Positions 1 to 13,235 of a DNA stretch of 64,000 bases are shown here, piece after piece; positions within the stretch are counted from its first letter, which is position 1, and each line of letters begins with the position of its first letter. The DNA is from Beaufortia kweichowensis (Eukaryota; Chordata; Actinopteri; Cypriniformes; Gastromyzontidae), in the NCBI GenBank assembly GCA_019155185.1, contig CM032804.1, positions 8,342,492-8,406,491 of the forward strand, written 5' to 3'. The notes under the pieces were generated by a model. The model saw only the letters and a program-made list of their open reading frames with translations, was not told the origin of the DNA and ran no database searches. The position numbers and the translations under genes were made by a program.

Positions 1-97
1 GGTCTGCGCTTGATCTGAAATTAATGAGCACGATGAATCTATTGCTACTTTGTGCATAAATATGTCAGATATTTGCCCTAAAATTGTTAAAACCCAC

Positions 98-3000
98 CTG
101 TTTAAAGAAGGAATGGCCTATTAGAGTGCTGGCAGAAGGTCTGTGGTGAGAAAAACAAGAAAGTTCTTTTATGGTCTCAACTATTTTAAAGACATACTTG
201 ATCAAAAACCTCATTTAATCATCCTCATGTTGTTTTAACCCTTTATAAAGTTTTCTCAGTACCTTTTGCCAGGGTCTCTCTGTAGACAAAGTTCCACAAA
301 GGCATGAAAGTGTGAGCTGAACGTCCGGCTGTACGGGTTTCCAGCAGATGAGGATGAGGGCTCCCCGTTAGTGTGTCGAGCTCCACCAGCGCCAGGGCCC
401 TCGCAGATCCCAGAGTCGGCACCTGAGCGAGACGGCTTCATGCTAAGCTCCTCAGGGGGGATGGTGGTGGTGTCCAACAGGCATGGGACTGTACCATTTA
501 ATTTCTCTAGCAACATCTGACATGAGACAGAAGGTTGATAAGCGAGTGTGAGGAGCATAATCGAGTAAAAATGTTAAAACAAAGCGTTTGTCTTACCTGA
601 GTCGCAGGCATGTCTTTGAAGGGCACGTGTCCGTTAGCTAGCTCACAAGCTGTGATTCCCAAACTGTAAATATCTGAGCGGAAGTCGTATCCTTGAAGAT
701 TCTTGAAGGTTCATGTATGCAAATGAACACATTATCAGTTAACCTTAATCGTCAGGTCTTGATAATGTGTAACATAATGTATAAAATGTACCTGCTGCAG
801 AACTTCAGGGCTCAGCCATGGTAAGACTTTAACACTGTACTGGGGGAAATCATGGACAACACGTGCTCTCTGACCATGACGGATCAAGCTGAAGATACTC
901 CTGAGACCAGAGAGAAAAACTTGTCCATCCGCTGAAATCAGAACATGGCTTGCTTTCACACTCCTATAAAGGCATAAAAAGACCATAAGCAAAAATCTAG
1001 ACAAACACTTGCATTTATTGCATGTCATTCATTGGTTTCAATTCACTTCAATATATAATTATATAATAAATATAATATAATATATAATACACTTCAAAAT
1101 ACTAAGTCCTTTGCATTTGTTGCGCTGGCCTTTCACCTTAGTGACACATGACAAAATCTGAGCACGTAAAAACATTTTATTGGCCTACTGATATGACTGC
1201 GTGTAAGTATTTCTCACCGATGAACATAACCCATCTGATGTATATACTCCAGTGCTCTCAGAACACCCAACAGTATGCAGGCAATTGTCTGTTCACTCAG
1301 TCCATCAGTAAAATGTGTACTGATCAAGTCTCGTGCTGAACCTGATTGCAGATACAGACAAATAAATTAGTGACATTTGCTTTATTGGTAATAGTGGGTA
1401 CGGAGTTCAGATTTTATAAATCTCTCAGCTAACCGTAGGCCATGAAGGGTGTGATCACCCATAGTTCATTCTCAGCAATAAAGACACTCTTGTATGGGAG
1501 GATGCAGGGGTGATGAAACAGCTTTGAGACATGGAGTTCACCCTTTAAACAAAAAAAACAGTCAAACCAATCAAATGTAAAGAAAATTATGAAAATGTTA
1601 TTTCCCATCTTAAAGGTCAGATTGTCTTCTTTCATTGAAGCACAGCACACATGATACTTTTTGAGGTCTCAAATCAACTTCGTTAAAAAGTTTTAAAAAT
1701 ATAATATATTTCTGGTTTACTAATTTTATAAAAAATGTATACGAAAACATTGAAGGACTGGAACAAAAGGACTCCTCTACAGACCTGCAAGTAATTGACC
1801 ATGTCATTGGTACAGGAGTCCAGGTCAATGCGTCGAATGGCCACATGCTCGTCAGTATGTTTGTACCTGGCCAGGTTAACCGTCATCAAGTCCTCCAGAC
1901 CCCGACCTACACGTTCACAGATGAACATATTTAGAAATCTAACGGTTGTAGAATTGTAGAAAACCTTGTGGGATGACTTACCTATGACACTAAGCAACTC
2001 ATAAGCACTGCTGTCTGGCAGATAGCTTGCCATGGTGTCCCTGTGTGGGAGAGGGGTCAGAGACTCTTCACTGTCCTCATGGGCCTGAGCCAATAAACAG
2101 AGTCATTAGTCAAGTGTGTCAAAAAACTGCAGACCATAGAAATGCTTACAGAGCAACTAATCCATACTCGCATCCTTTACCGTAGTCAGGTCAAATAAAT
2201 ACACCTGCAAACGGACCAGATCCCAGAACATTTGTATTACTCATTAAACATGATGAAATCCTTTTTAACACACAGGAGGACAGCATCCTTAAATTATGAT
2301 GTTGTGGCTTTATAAACCTGTCATTTATCTAGAGGTGCTTTTGTGAGCGCTGTTTATGGATCCTCAGTGATTCAGAGGCCCAATAATGTATTTAAACATT
2401 TAAGCCACACAAAATATCTAAGTGTTTTTCATATAATAGATATACTCTATACTTTGTGTTTACTCTCCTAAAACACAATTGTAAACCAAATACATACACT
2501 ACAAAAAAGCCAAGTAAGTTAGTTCTGAAAAAAGCTGCTTTATTTGTTTGCAGATGCCACTTTTTTTTTCTAATAAAATGACATTTACATGTTTTTAAGT
2601 GTGACTCAAGTGTCTAAATACGTTTTGGGATCTCTGTACAAATGTGCACACAACAGTGTGTTTGGCAGTTTGAATGACACTATAGTGCAACATAGAACCC
2701 GTGGCATTTTTGACAGGATCTGTGAGTGTGAACAAACATTTTAAGTGCAAGTTAGTCTTTTCCAAATGCATCACAGTATTTGGAGATCTGATAAACAGAC
2801 AGTTTCAGCACTTTAGAAAAACATATTAAGATTATCTACATACACAATCACATACACATACTGATATCACCGTTGACAGACCAACAGCACAAACCAACAG
2901 CTGGTGTTGATCAGGAAAAGGGATTTTACTGCACATACACCAAAAAAAATCCCAGCCATTGCAAAGCTCTTAGACAATCATACACATCAAGTACTGAGAA

Positions 3001-5810
3001 ACAGCAAATAAATCACCAGTTCAACTTTCAGTCCAACTAATCTGAAACTCAGTAAAAGACTGAGAAGTTGAAAACTGCAGCAAGGGTTTGCATCATAAAC
3101 TCGGCTTGTTATAAGTATAAATGATTTTTTACAATACTGCGTAACTGTATTGCATTTATTCACAGATACACATGTGATTAAAAGTGATTGAATAACAATA
3201 CCCATTATCAATATGTGTTTGGATATCATGCAAATCTATGATAATTCAATAAAACTAATTATTGTACATCCTTTGGAGGAGTAGTGAACAGTGCAGCAAG
3301 CCCAGGCGTTGATGCGATGTGATGCCCATGTGAAAACCATGTGACCAGTGACCATCACTATTATTACTGGTGTTGATTGTAAGTAGGCAGCTAATATTGA
3401 CAAGAGAAGTCAGTAATACTGACCCCTCACAAGAATTAATTTAGCAGGTTTTCATCTGTGAGGTCTAAAAGGAGTAGCAGTACAATAAAACAAAACAAAA
3501 CAAAAGGCCCTAAAACCCAAAGACTCTCACACTAAACTGCTTTCACCCAGCAACTTTTTCTGGAAGCTCATACTTCTGTCCTCTCTCTGAAGCCACACAT
3601 GTGATTATCTGGCTCAGTGAAGAAGAATGAGTGTCACAGCAGCACGATGAGTGCATGCACGCAAACACAGGAGCACAGGGGGATGTATTCACTTGAGCAC
3701 ATGATAAATACACACACACTTAATCTGACATCTTTAACATTTATACAAGCATACACCATCACACATGCTCAACTGTCACACACAAACAGGCCAATGATAA
3801 AGCTTGAAGATTTACCGCACTTACTTTCCTTAGCGGGCTTGCCTGAATTTGCTCTGGCGTAGAGAAACCGTGTAAAGACACACATACAAATAAACAATCT
3901 GTCTTTAAAGTGGTTTTGACAATTATGCAGACACCACATTGGAACATCTTTAGTTTTCTGAGACAGACTTATGAACAGCAACCTTTTCGAACTGTAAATT
4001 TGTCATGTAATTTAAATCACGAATTATATTTTAAAAACTACTTCGAAAGACATATTGTATTCAAAAGAACATGTAATATTTGCATATACATTTACATATA
4101 AAGAAATTCGTTTAAATTGCTTGTTTTCTTTTTTACTTAACTAACAATGAAAAACCCAGACACATTATTAGTTAAATGTATTACAGCATCACGTCAAAAT
4201 TTAGACCATATAAATACCATAGTATAGCCTACTGATTATCAAACATTTATCTGACTTTTTATATTTATGAGCCACAAAAACAAAAACATTGTCTTGTGTA
4301 TCAACTCATTTTAACATAATGCCACAGGGACACACAGCAGCCAAAAGCAAACAGAAATGTGTCTTCACAGCAAGCATGAAGTAACATGCACCAACAGTGA
4401 AATGAATGAAAGCAAATGCACACGCAATAATGACAAAAATTGCCCCATGTGTTATACATCTGCTTAACAAAAGGCTACAATTAAAAACTACTAATATTCA
4501 GATACTAGATCATACAGCATAACTTCAAAGCCACGTAACATTAAACTATATTAGCAAGAGCTGAACTTTTTATATTATAGTAGTGTATATTATTGTATTA
4601 TACACTACTCCACATTTACATTTGCAGGCAGTTATTGCGACCTGTAGTGCTCCAGCCTGGTTTATTTACTCAGATTAATTTGTAAAGTTTAAAATGTATT
4701 TTTATGGCAGGTAATCACAGGAAATAAGGAGTTATATGTGGGACAATAGGAACTGATGACAGATCTAACTGAACACAGACAATGAAAAGCTCAAATAATT
4801 TGACATCTATGCTTTTCTCAAAGTTGGCCTGCAAGTAAAAGCTCACATACTACCTATACATGTATTATTTCTGATAAAAATTGCACAGATTGCATGCTTA
4901 ACTCTGTGTGTGTGTTATAGCTCCCTTAAAGATCACCTTGAAAAACAATCTGTTAGATTGCAGTGACTCAGCTGTCAGTTGTACTAAAAAGCAATCCATC
5001 AACATCTAACAATAACACTACATCACAGCCAGTTACACATATAGATGCATCGCCACAGGAAGGAGATAATACATAAACAGGGACACACAGAATCTGATGT
5101 TATCACAATCATTAGTCATCATGACAGAAACACTGCACTTTAGTTATGGAGGAGAGCTGTTGCACCGCATGGTATAACACTTTTCAACAAAGATTCACAG
5201 AACTTGACAAAATTAAATTCACACAATTTTACAAAACTTTGAACAAGCTTTTGTGCACAAGCAACACAAACAGTGAGCAGAATATATTATTGCTTTTGCA
5301 AATGTATTGCTTGATTGTGATAAAGGGCAATCTGCAGACTTCAGATTTTCATTTGCTTTGTGCCTGCACACTTGACTATGAGGGGGATTCATGTCTATAT
5401 ATATCTAAAGTGTTACTCTCAAAAAGGTTGGCCAATTGTGTCTTAGTACGATCCAGATCTTAGCATTTTGAAATGTTTGTGAAAAAACATAAGTTTGTAG
5501 GACTCCCCTTCACATTCACCCTGGCTGCAGTGAAATAAACTCAGGCGGGTGGAGTTTGCTGAAAGAGCTGCTAGAAGCACAGCCAAATACAATGCTGGAC
5601 ATATAAACTCACCTCCAAATAACTCCAGATCCCTCAGGCTTTCCACGCTGAGTTTCTCTGACACCCAACGCTGAGAGAGAGAGAGAGAGAGAGAGAATTG
5701 TTATTGTGCACACACAGGTCCAAAAGCCGTTTGCATGGAAGATCTAAACACGTACATAATTAAATTGAAAATAAAGTCATTTATTCAAGTCTACGCACCA
5801 AAAAAGACAT
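98..5810 (-). CDS. strada: STRAD alpha pseudokinase, 3' end outside window
   Basis: Pseudokinase that binds LKB1 (STK11) with MO25 and activates it in the cytoplasm (family knowledge). Coding exons in gene order: 5810-5799, 5670-5613, 3853-3825, 2084-1982, 1906-1785, 1542-1434, 1341-1218, 963-792, 701-597, 516-263, 140-98. They total 1131 bases, exactly 377 codons; the human protein has about 431, so roughly 50 residues lie beyond the left edge. The start is ATG at 5810; exon 1 encodes only MSFL and joins RWVSEKLSVESLRDLELFG as in a known human isoform. Pseudokinase features are visible: the usual HRDLK is HRSVK (about residue 186) and the metal-binding DFG is replaced by SGL (about residue 205). 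The segment MLLEKLNGTVPCLLDT and the tail FSSHFHAFVELCLQRDPGKR match STRADA rather than STRADB. Exon 3 is a 29-base microexon. The gene is head-to-head with ddx42. Confidence 0.93.
5673..5696. repeat. (GA)12 microsatellite forming a splice-acceptor tract
   Basis: Twelve GA units on the plus strand. On the strada coding strand this is a pure CT run that ends at the CAG acceptor of the 58-base second coding exon, so the microsatellite is itself the polypyrimidine tract. Confidence 0.85.
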
Positions 5811-6480
5811 GGATCCTGAAGATGATGACAGGGGTAGCAAAATCTTCAAAAATTCAGCAAGTGTAAAAACTGCAAGATGGTAGACATGACAGCAGCAGTT
5901 ATGTACTTTCTACACGTTCAATCACCTAACTGCAAAACATGCCACACTACCAAACTGATCATTTATTCTTTTTCTGGTACTTTCAAAGTAACCATGGTAA
6001 ATGATTTTAAGCTTAACTGAACCATAAACTGTTAACGATTCTCTCAGAAACGTCTATTATATAACAGTAGGTAAAAATATGCGCATAAACATTTCTTGAA
6101 AGCAAGAGTATTTCCTTGAAATATAAAGCATTTATTTGTCTCAAATGCTGCGTGTTTAAAAATAGGACTTTCGGTTTGCTTAACTGGTAAAAGTTACAGA
6201 AATCATAAATAAGATCTGTTTGTTTACACATTTACAAATGTGACATGCAAGCTTACAGGCTAGTACTGTACTCATTGCAGTTAGCCTAGTTGCTACATGT
6301 ATGTTTCTCAGTAGAGCTTAAAAATCTGGTCTACTTACCAAAATAATATAAGAGTATAATCGTTAAACTCACCCTATGCTACTAACTTAACTTGCTTTAC
6401 CGTTACTTATCTCAACGCTTATAATATTATTACCAACGTTGTAAGATCTACCGTATATCTTCAGCTCGCAGTGGGCTGGA

Positions 6481-6620
6481 TCGCGTTACAGTTGCGTTCA
6501 GTGATTGGACGGCTGTTTTTACGCACCGGTGTTCTCGTTTGCTATTGGATTGAAGGTTGGACGCGTGGCCTCCCATTGGTCTAAATTCACAAGCCAATAA
6601 AACACTTACGTTCTACACAT
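6481..6620. promoter_or_regulatory. Divergent CCAAT-rich promoter between strada and ddx42
   Basis: Four CCAAT boxes sit within 95 bases: ATTGG at 6504-6508, 6544-6548 and 6575-6579, and CCAAT at 6594-6598. The region is richer in CpG than its surroundings and shows no TATA box. It lies between the divergent starts of strada (5810, -) and ddx42 (7009, +). Clustered CCAAT boxes are typical NF-Y sites of bidirectional housekeeping promoters. The transcription start points are not determined. Confidence 0.6.
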
Positions 6621-7008
6621 AACGCGTCGCGTACATTTTACCGAGGAAAGAACGAGTCCGTTGTAAATGACGTAGAACACAATAACTGAGAAGTGTACGA
6701 GATAGCCCGAAGTGGCAAATACGCGGTGAATAAACAAGGTGCCCACCCACTTAAGAAGACTGATCTTTTCACTGTAACACTGACAGGTAAATAAACAGAA
6801 ATCAACTCAATAATCATCGTGGATTGGAAGTAATGTAAACAGTGTGCGCACACACACACAAGTCTCGGGCCTCTACAGGGCTATCAGCGCAACATTCCGC
6901 ACGGCTTGAGAAGCAAAAACAAAGTCGTTCGTTTGTCAGCTAGCAAGCTGTGAGAAATGTAACAACACACTATTTTACATGTTGCTGTATAATCTGTTTT
7001 ACAGCACA

Positions 7009-10000
7009 ATGGCAATGAACTGGAACAAGGGAGGCCCGAGTGGCAAGCGAGGCTTCGGCTTCGGAGGATTCGCTCTTGCGAGTGGGAAGAAAGAAGAACC
7101 CCGACTGCCCAACAAGGCCCACTCCTCATTTGGCTCGGGACCACCGGGTGGATTTGGAAAAAATCAACAGCTTTCGTCATTTTACAAAATAGGATCAAAA
7201 CGAGCAAATTTTGACGAGGAAAATGCGTGAGTGTTTTAACTGTACATAAACCAGTGTTATTTGACATAGGTTAGCATAGCAGTATACAATATAAGGTTAC
7301 GTTAATTCTTTTTTTAAAGAGGCATTTGCAGTTAATGCTTGACATGTATTTACTGCTAGATATTTTGAGGATGATGAAGAGGAGTCAAGCAGTACAGATC
7401 TGCCATATATACCTGCCGAGAACTCTCCAACAAGGAAGCAGTTCCAGTCTGGAGGAGGTGGAGGAGGACGAGGTTCAGATAGTGAGGATGATCCTCTTGA
7501 TGCCTTTATGGCAGAGGTGGAGGTGAGACGTTGAGAGATCCTCAGATGTTTTCTTAAGAACCTGAATTGTGTATATGTATAATTGTCTAATTTATATGCA
7601 TGGCTTTTCTCAGGACCAAGCTGCAAAGGACATGAAAAAACTTGAAGAGAAGGAAAAAGAGAAAAAGGACAAGTAAGATTTTGCCACTGAGCACATAATT
7701 TTGAGAGAGTTTATCCAGATTATATTTATAGAAGAAAGGATGGGAGTAAAAGAGGGTTTATGGGTTTCCATGGGTGATTGAGCGAGTCGCAGGGAAGTTT
7801 TTTTTTCTCCGCTTGTTTTTTCCAGGGGTATACGGGATGACATCGAAGAAGAAGATGACCAAGTGAGTGACATTCCTGAAGTTACTACTGTCACCGTATC
7901 TCTGCCACAGACATCACTGTGTCCCACTCTTCTGTCCTATTCTGTGTAGTTCAGTTTACAGGCTGAGCCTTTCAGATATGCTTTTGGGGTTTGAAGGACA
8001 TGTAATAAAGAGTCTTTATTGTTTTAATACAATTGTTTCTTAAGCAACATAAAAAATATCTCCTTTATTATCTATGTTTATCAAAGAGCTACTTAAACTT
8101 CTGATCTGAGCCAGTTTGTTATCAGTACCTCAGCGCTGTCAAGTATGTTACTAGTTTTGAAGTGTGACAGCTTAAATAATTATTATAATAATATGTCATA
8201 TAATAATAATATGCATTTCCTTCCCATTCCATATTTTGGACAGGTTGATAGGACTTAGTTTCATCTTTCTTTTGCTGTATTATGAAATCCTGCTGTTCTT
8301 ATTAAGTGTTTGCACTTTGCTGTTGTGTAAAGTATTAGTTACGAGTCTCTTTTTTCTGATCTAAAGCAAGGTTTGTGTTGTTTGCAGGAAGCATATTTTC
8401 GTTACATGGCGGAGAACCCAACAGCTGGGCTCACCCAAGAGGAAGAGGAGGAAGAAGTGGACTATGATAGTGATGGAAACCCAATTGCTCCTACTACTAA
8501 GAAGATTATCTTGCCCCTTCCACCCATAGATCACTCAGAGGTACTGTTCAGTCATCATTTGCTTCATTCTGTATTTGTTCTTATATTGACTCTTCTTCTG
8601 TGTAAAACCCAATGAGATTTTTTATTGCCCTGATTATGATTAACAGTTATGTTTTGGTTTGTTGACTGTAGATCGATTATCCTCCCTTTGAGAAGAACTT
8701 TTACATTGAGCATGAGGAATTCAGCGGCCTGACTGGGTCTGCAGTGGTGGAACTAAGGCAGAAGCTCAACCTGAAGGTCAATGGCATCAAATAGAAGTAC
8801 ATCCACATATGTTATTTCTCTTTCCTAACTCCCAGTTAACTCATATTCACGATTAACAGGTATCAGGTGCAGCCCCACCTAAACCATGCACTAGTTTTGC
8901 CCACTTTGCTTTTGACGAGCAGCTTATGCACCAGATCCGTAAATCGGAGTACACTCAGCCCACACCTATCCAGTGCCAGGTGAGCCAGCAGCCCCTATCC
9001 ACACCTGTGCAGGCACAAAGTTTGTTTATATATTATATATATTCATTTTTGTATTTCCTTCTTTTTTCCCTAGGGTGTGCCCATAGCTTTGAGTGGCAGA
9101 GACATGATTGGCATTGCCAAAACTGGCAGTGGAAAGACTGCAGCTTTTATTTGGCCAATGCTGGTGCACATCATGGACCAGAAAGAGTTGGAACAGGGAG
9201 AGGGACCCATTGCTGTGATTGTTTGCCCCACCAGAGAGCTGTGTCAACAGGTCAGAGAGACAAAAAGGGGTTTTGCTCCAACATTTTAGTTATGGTGAGA
9301 TGGGTGGGAACATGTATCAAGTGTGTAAGTGAATAAAAAATAATTAATTTCCAGTGTCAGACACACAGTGTAAATGGATGAATGGAGATTTAAGTGTAAT
9401 GGTTATCTGTATGATCCAGATCCATGCTGAATGCAAGCGCTTTGGGAAGGCCTATGGTCTCCGCTCAGTGGCAGTGTATGGAGGAGGCAGCATGTGGGAG
9501 CAAGCAAAGGCTTTACAGGAAGGTGCAGAAATTGTCGTTTGCACCCCGGTAAGAACATCTCGTCACAAAATATATAATACATCAAACCTGGGAAATTTGT
9601 TCATATGTGAATTGTGTTGTTTTTTCTATTGTTTGGAATATCTTGTGCATGTGATTAAAGGTAAACCAAGCATTTTATTTATGTGTGTGATTTTGCTAAA
9701 CCTTTCTACTCTCCCTCACAGGGTCGTCTAATCGATCATGTAAAGAAGAAGGCTACATCTCTGCAGCGAGTGACCTACCTGGTATTTGATGAAGCTGATC
9801 GCATGTTTGACATGGGTTTCGGTATGTCTTCACAACTGATGGATTCAGATTTGTATACTGTTTTATTTTCAAATAACAGATCAGTTAATCTCAGTTAATA
9901 GTAAATTTTTACTTTGTTTGGCCAGTTGTAATACCCTCATATCATAACAATCTGTACTGTCATACAGAATATCAAGTAAGATCCATCGCCAGCCATGTCA

Positions 10001-12149
10001 GACCTGATAGACAAAGTAAGTATTATAGTAATATTTATACAGTTTGATCCTTTATTGCACATTTTACCACGACTCCCTTCGGTAATTTATTGTACTAATT
10101 TATTGTAACCGAAGGACTTCTGGTCTTTTACAGCTCTGTTATTCAGTGCAACATTTCGGAAGAAAATTGAAAAGCTGGCACGAGATATTTTGGTGGACCC
10201 GATCCGTGTTGTGCAAGGAGACATAGGAGAGGTGCAGTCTTCATTTCTTTTACAAAAGCATTTAAAAGAGCTGGTTTTTGAAGTCATCTATTTATTCTCT
10301 TTTCTTTGTCATCCCCCATCCTAGGCTAATGAAGATGTTACTCAGATAGTGGAGGTTCTACCGACAGGGCAGGAGAAATGGGGATGGCTGACACGTAGAC
10401 TGGTGGAGTTCACCTCAGCTGGTTCTGTGCTGATTTTTGTCACTAAAAAGGCCAACTGTGTTGAGCTGGCTACAAATCTGACTCAAGAAGGTTACAGTCT
10501 AGGGCTGCTCCATGGAGACATGGATCAGAGCGAGAGGAACAAGGTCATAGCTGACTTCAAGAAGAAGAACCTGCCTGTATTAGTAGCTACTGATGTTGCT
10601 GGTTAGTAGATCTTTTGTGGTTGTTCATTCTCATCTGTTTGATCCATCTGCATAAGGGTCTGCTTTAACACATTTGTTGCTTCTCTCACATTTCTCAGCT
10701 CGAGGTTTGGATATCCCATCCATCCGTACAGTTGTAAACTACGATGTTTCACGGGACATTGACACACACACACATCGAATTGGTAGAACAGGTCGTGCTG
10801 GGGAGAAGGGTGTTGCTTACACCCTGCTCACCACCAAGGACACTTCATTTGCCGGTGACCTGGTCCGCAATCTAGAGGGAGCCAATCAGAGTGTTTCAAG
10901 GGAGCTGTTGGATCTAGCAATGCAGGTATAACAACAAAAATGTGTGAAGTACGTGTTTCATGGATTTTTCTGTATGAATACTTTACATTAACTCTTTTTC
11001 TTTTTAGAATCCCTGGTTCCGAAAATCCCGCTTTAAGGGAGGAAAAGGCAAAAAACTAAACGTTGGAGGTGGTGGCCTCGGGTACAGAGAGAGACCTGGC
11101 CTTGGATCTGACAGCAGCGTTAGTTGGCTTGACTTTCTATTTGCACTTGGTTACAAAATGTTAATCACAGTTGGTGGTATTTGAATACCTGTGACCTGAT
11201 GTGCCAGTGTTTACAGTAATCAACACAATGACATAATACCATGTACTGGTATTACCATATTTACCATACCATATTTATTTATTTCTTTGATTAAATCCCA
11301 AAATAGGAACGCAGTGGTGGTAGTAGTAGTGGCGGTGGCGGCGGTGTTCTTGGAAACTATGAAGCTTACAAGCCCTCCACTGGAGCTATGGGAGACCGCA
11401 TGTCTGCACTGAAGCAAGCATTTCAGGTACTTCCTTAACCAGCTTCTTTTTGAACTGTAAGCTACTCTATTATAAGTTGTTAAACTACAGTCACCCTACC
11501 ATGAATGATCTAACTACACTAGAAACTACAAATTGAACAAACTAAATTGAAGCTGCTGCTGTCTTTCTCCTAGGCTCAGTATAAAAACCATTTTGTGGCA
11601 GCATCTGGTGTTCCCCCTAAACTCACCACAAAGTCCAGCAGCTCTTCTGGGTGGACAAGTGCAGGAAGCCTGAGTTCCCTGCCTTCAGGAGCACCTGAAG
11701 GGCCTGACCGGCCCCAACCGCCCTACTTAACTTCATCATCTTCCTCCTATTCCTCCATGCCACCACCGCCTACTCTCAGTTCAGGCACTAAGATGAGTGG
11801 ATTCAGCAGCGCCGGCTCCTTGAGCTCTGTATCAGACTCTTACTCTAGCTCTTCTTCGAAAGAGGGGTCCCGCAGCGATAGGAATGCTGACGACAGGGGT
11901 CGTCATGGGGATAGTCATTATCGTCATGGTGACAGGCACAGTGGGGGAGATCGTGATCGGTATGGGGAAAGGGATCGCCACAGTGATAGCCACAGAGATC
12001 GCCATGGAGACAGTCGAAACGGTGAAGGAGGTCATAGGGATAGAGAGGGACGGTCAGACAGAGATGCTGCAGATAGGTCAGGGTCTCATAAAGACAGCTT
12101 TGCTGTTCCTGATCCCCCAAAACGTAAGAAAAGTAGATGGGACAGTTAA
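7009..12149 (+). CDS. ddx42: ATP-dependent RNA helicase DDX42 (DEAD box)
   Basis: Nuclear DEAD-box RNA helicase and annealing protein associated with the U2 snRNP/SF3b complex (family knowledge). Coding exons: 7009-7226, 7360-7522, 7614-7672, 7826-7862, 8388-8540, 8672-8776, 8860-8979, 9074-9250, 9420-9548, 9722-9821, 9968-10015, 10134-10231, 10325-10601, 10699-10925, 11008-11118, 11307-11426, 11574-12149. The sum is 2718 bases, 905 residues plus stop (human about 938). Motifs in order: Q motif TQPTPIQCQ (about 277-285), Walker A AKTGSGKT (about 300), PTRELCQQ, TPGR split by an intron, DEAD (about 410), SAT (about 441), ARGLDIPS, HRIGRTGRAG (about 587). The last exon encodes a Ser-rich then Arg/His/Asp-rich tail ending KRKKSRWDS. 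A second in-frame ATG at 7015 gives the mammalian-type MNWNKGG start; an acceptor-like TTTTACAG just before the ATG suggests an upstream untranslated exon. Confidence 0.96.
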
Positions 12150-12703
12150 GGGCAAGTATGCAGGAAAGAAGCAAAGATCAAAATACATAGCTGACTCAGT
12201 CACCCTTTGTCTGTTTATCTATATGTGAGATGAAGCCGTTTAGAGCTGTGAATTAAGATGTGTAATAGAATGCATCCTGAAACAGGGCCCAACCATGCAA
12301 ACATTGTGTTGAAAATTCAGATTTGTAACTCTTTCCTTCTGAAAAAAGGAACAGGATTAAAAAATGTTTGCTGTGGTTATCTTTCAAATAGTAAAAAAAT
12401 GACATTTTACTTTTTTGTGTACTACTTTGCAAACATATTTGTGAACCATTTAAATCCATGACAACATTCTCTAGTGTATTTTAATGTGTGCTAAACAAGA
12501 TTTAAAGACAACAGTTTTTCTGTTCTCACATTTTTAAAATTTCTATGTTTAAACTTGTTTTGTTCGTTTCTGCTTAATAGTTTGATTTCAAACTTTTTTT
12601 TGTAGACTTTACTTGTTGTAAGCATTCATGAAGTGTGTCATGAAATGGAAACTGTTCCATTTTGTCTTTCTGTGCTGTCCAGCATGTAATATAGGTCATG
12701 CTG

Positions 12704-12709
12704 AATAAA
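12704..12709 (+). other. Polyadenylation signal of ddx42
   Basis: AATAAA about 555 bases downstream of the ddx42 stop. Another AATAAA lies near 12776. The 3' untranslated region between is AT-rich and shows no other gene. Confidence 0.6.
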
Positions 12710-13092
12710 GTCTAACATGGAACCACACACTCTTGGTCCATACACAATATAACCATAATGCAGTTGAAATGGGGAAATAAAATAAGAATAATGAAACAAC
12801 AATAAACTTCTATGTACTATGTTATGAGCTTGGTGCACTAAAAGTCACCCTTTCAATGATTTCCCTGCCTTGTTTGGTAAAATTCTCCATACTTTCCACT
12901 GTATAATTTGTGTGGCCATGTTTCTGAATTTGTAAAAAGGACAAAAGGAAATTTAAAAAAAACTAGAGCAGGCTTGAATGTTTGGTTGTGTCTCAAATAA
13001 TCAGTATGTCTAATTAAAAATCAATAGTATAGCTCCAAATACAATATACCCTCATATGTTACATCCTAATTGTATCAGCAGCCAACAATGTC

Positions 13093-13189
13093 CACCTGTG
13101 ACCTACTGGTTAAGTAAATGAACAGGTCTAGAGAAGCATTATGCTCGTCACTAAAGGGGTGGAGCTATACTAATTTACATCTGTATAAA
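13093..13189 (+). promoter_or_regulatory. Promoter of the first ZP3-like gene (E-box and TATA)
   Basis: CACCTGTGAC at 13093-13102 contains the E-box CACCTG; TATAAA lies at 13184-13189. Between them is a stretch (from about 13140, CTCGTCACTAAAG and then GGAGC) also found upstream of the third ZP gene. CANNTG E-boxes are the binding sites of the oocyte factor FIGLA in zona genes (established in mammals and fish). The TATA position places transcription start near 13215, which excludes the in-frame ATG at 13209. Confidence 0.65.
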
Positions 13190-13235
13190 TGTTGATGCTG
13201 GAACCTTAATGTGTCATGGAAACTCAGGTTTAGCA

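Noticed and set aside
11832..12228. Overlapping open frames in the ddx42 Arg/His/Asp-rich tail
   Set aside because: They are shadow frames of a repetitive codon run; the helicase frame ends with the conserved KRKKSRWDS.
13209..13235. In-frame upstream ATG of ZP3-like copy 1
   Set aside because: The TATAAA at 13184 predicts transcription start near 13215, after this ATG, and homologous copies begin at the MGL- position.
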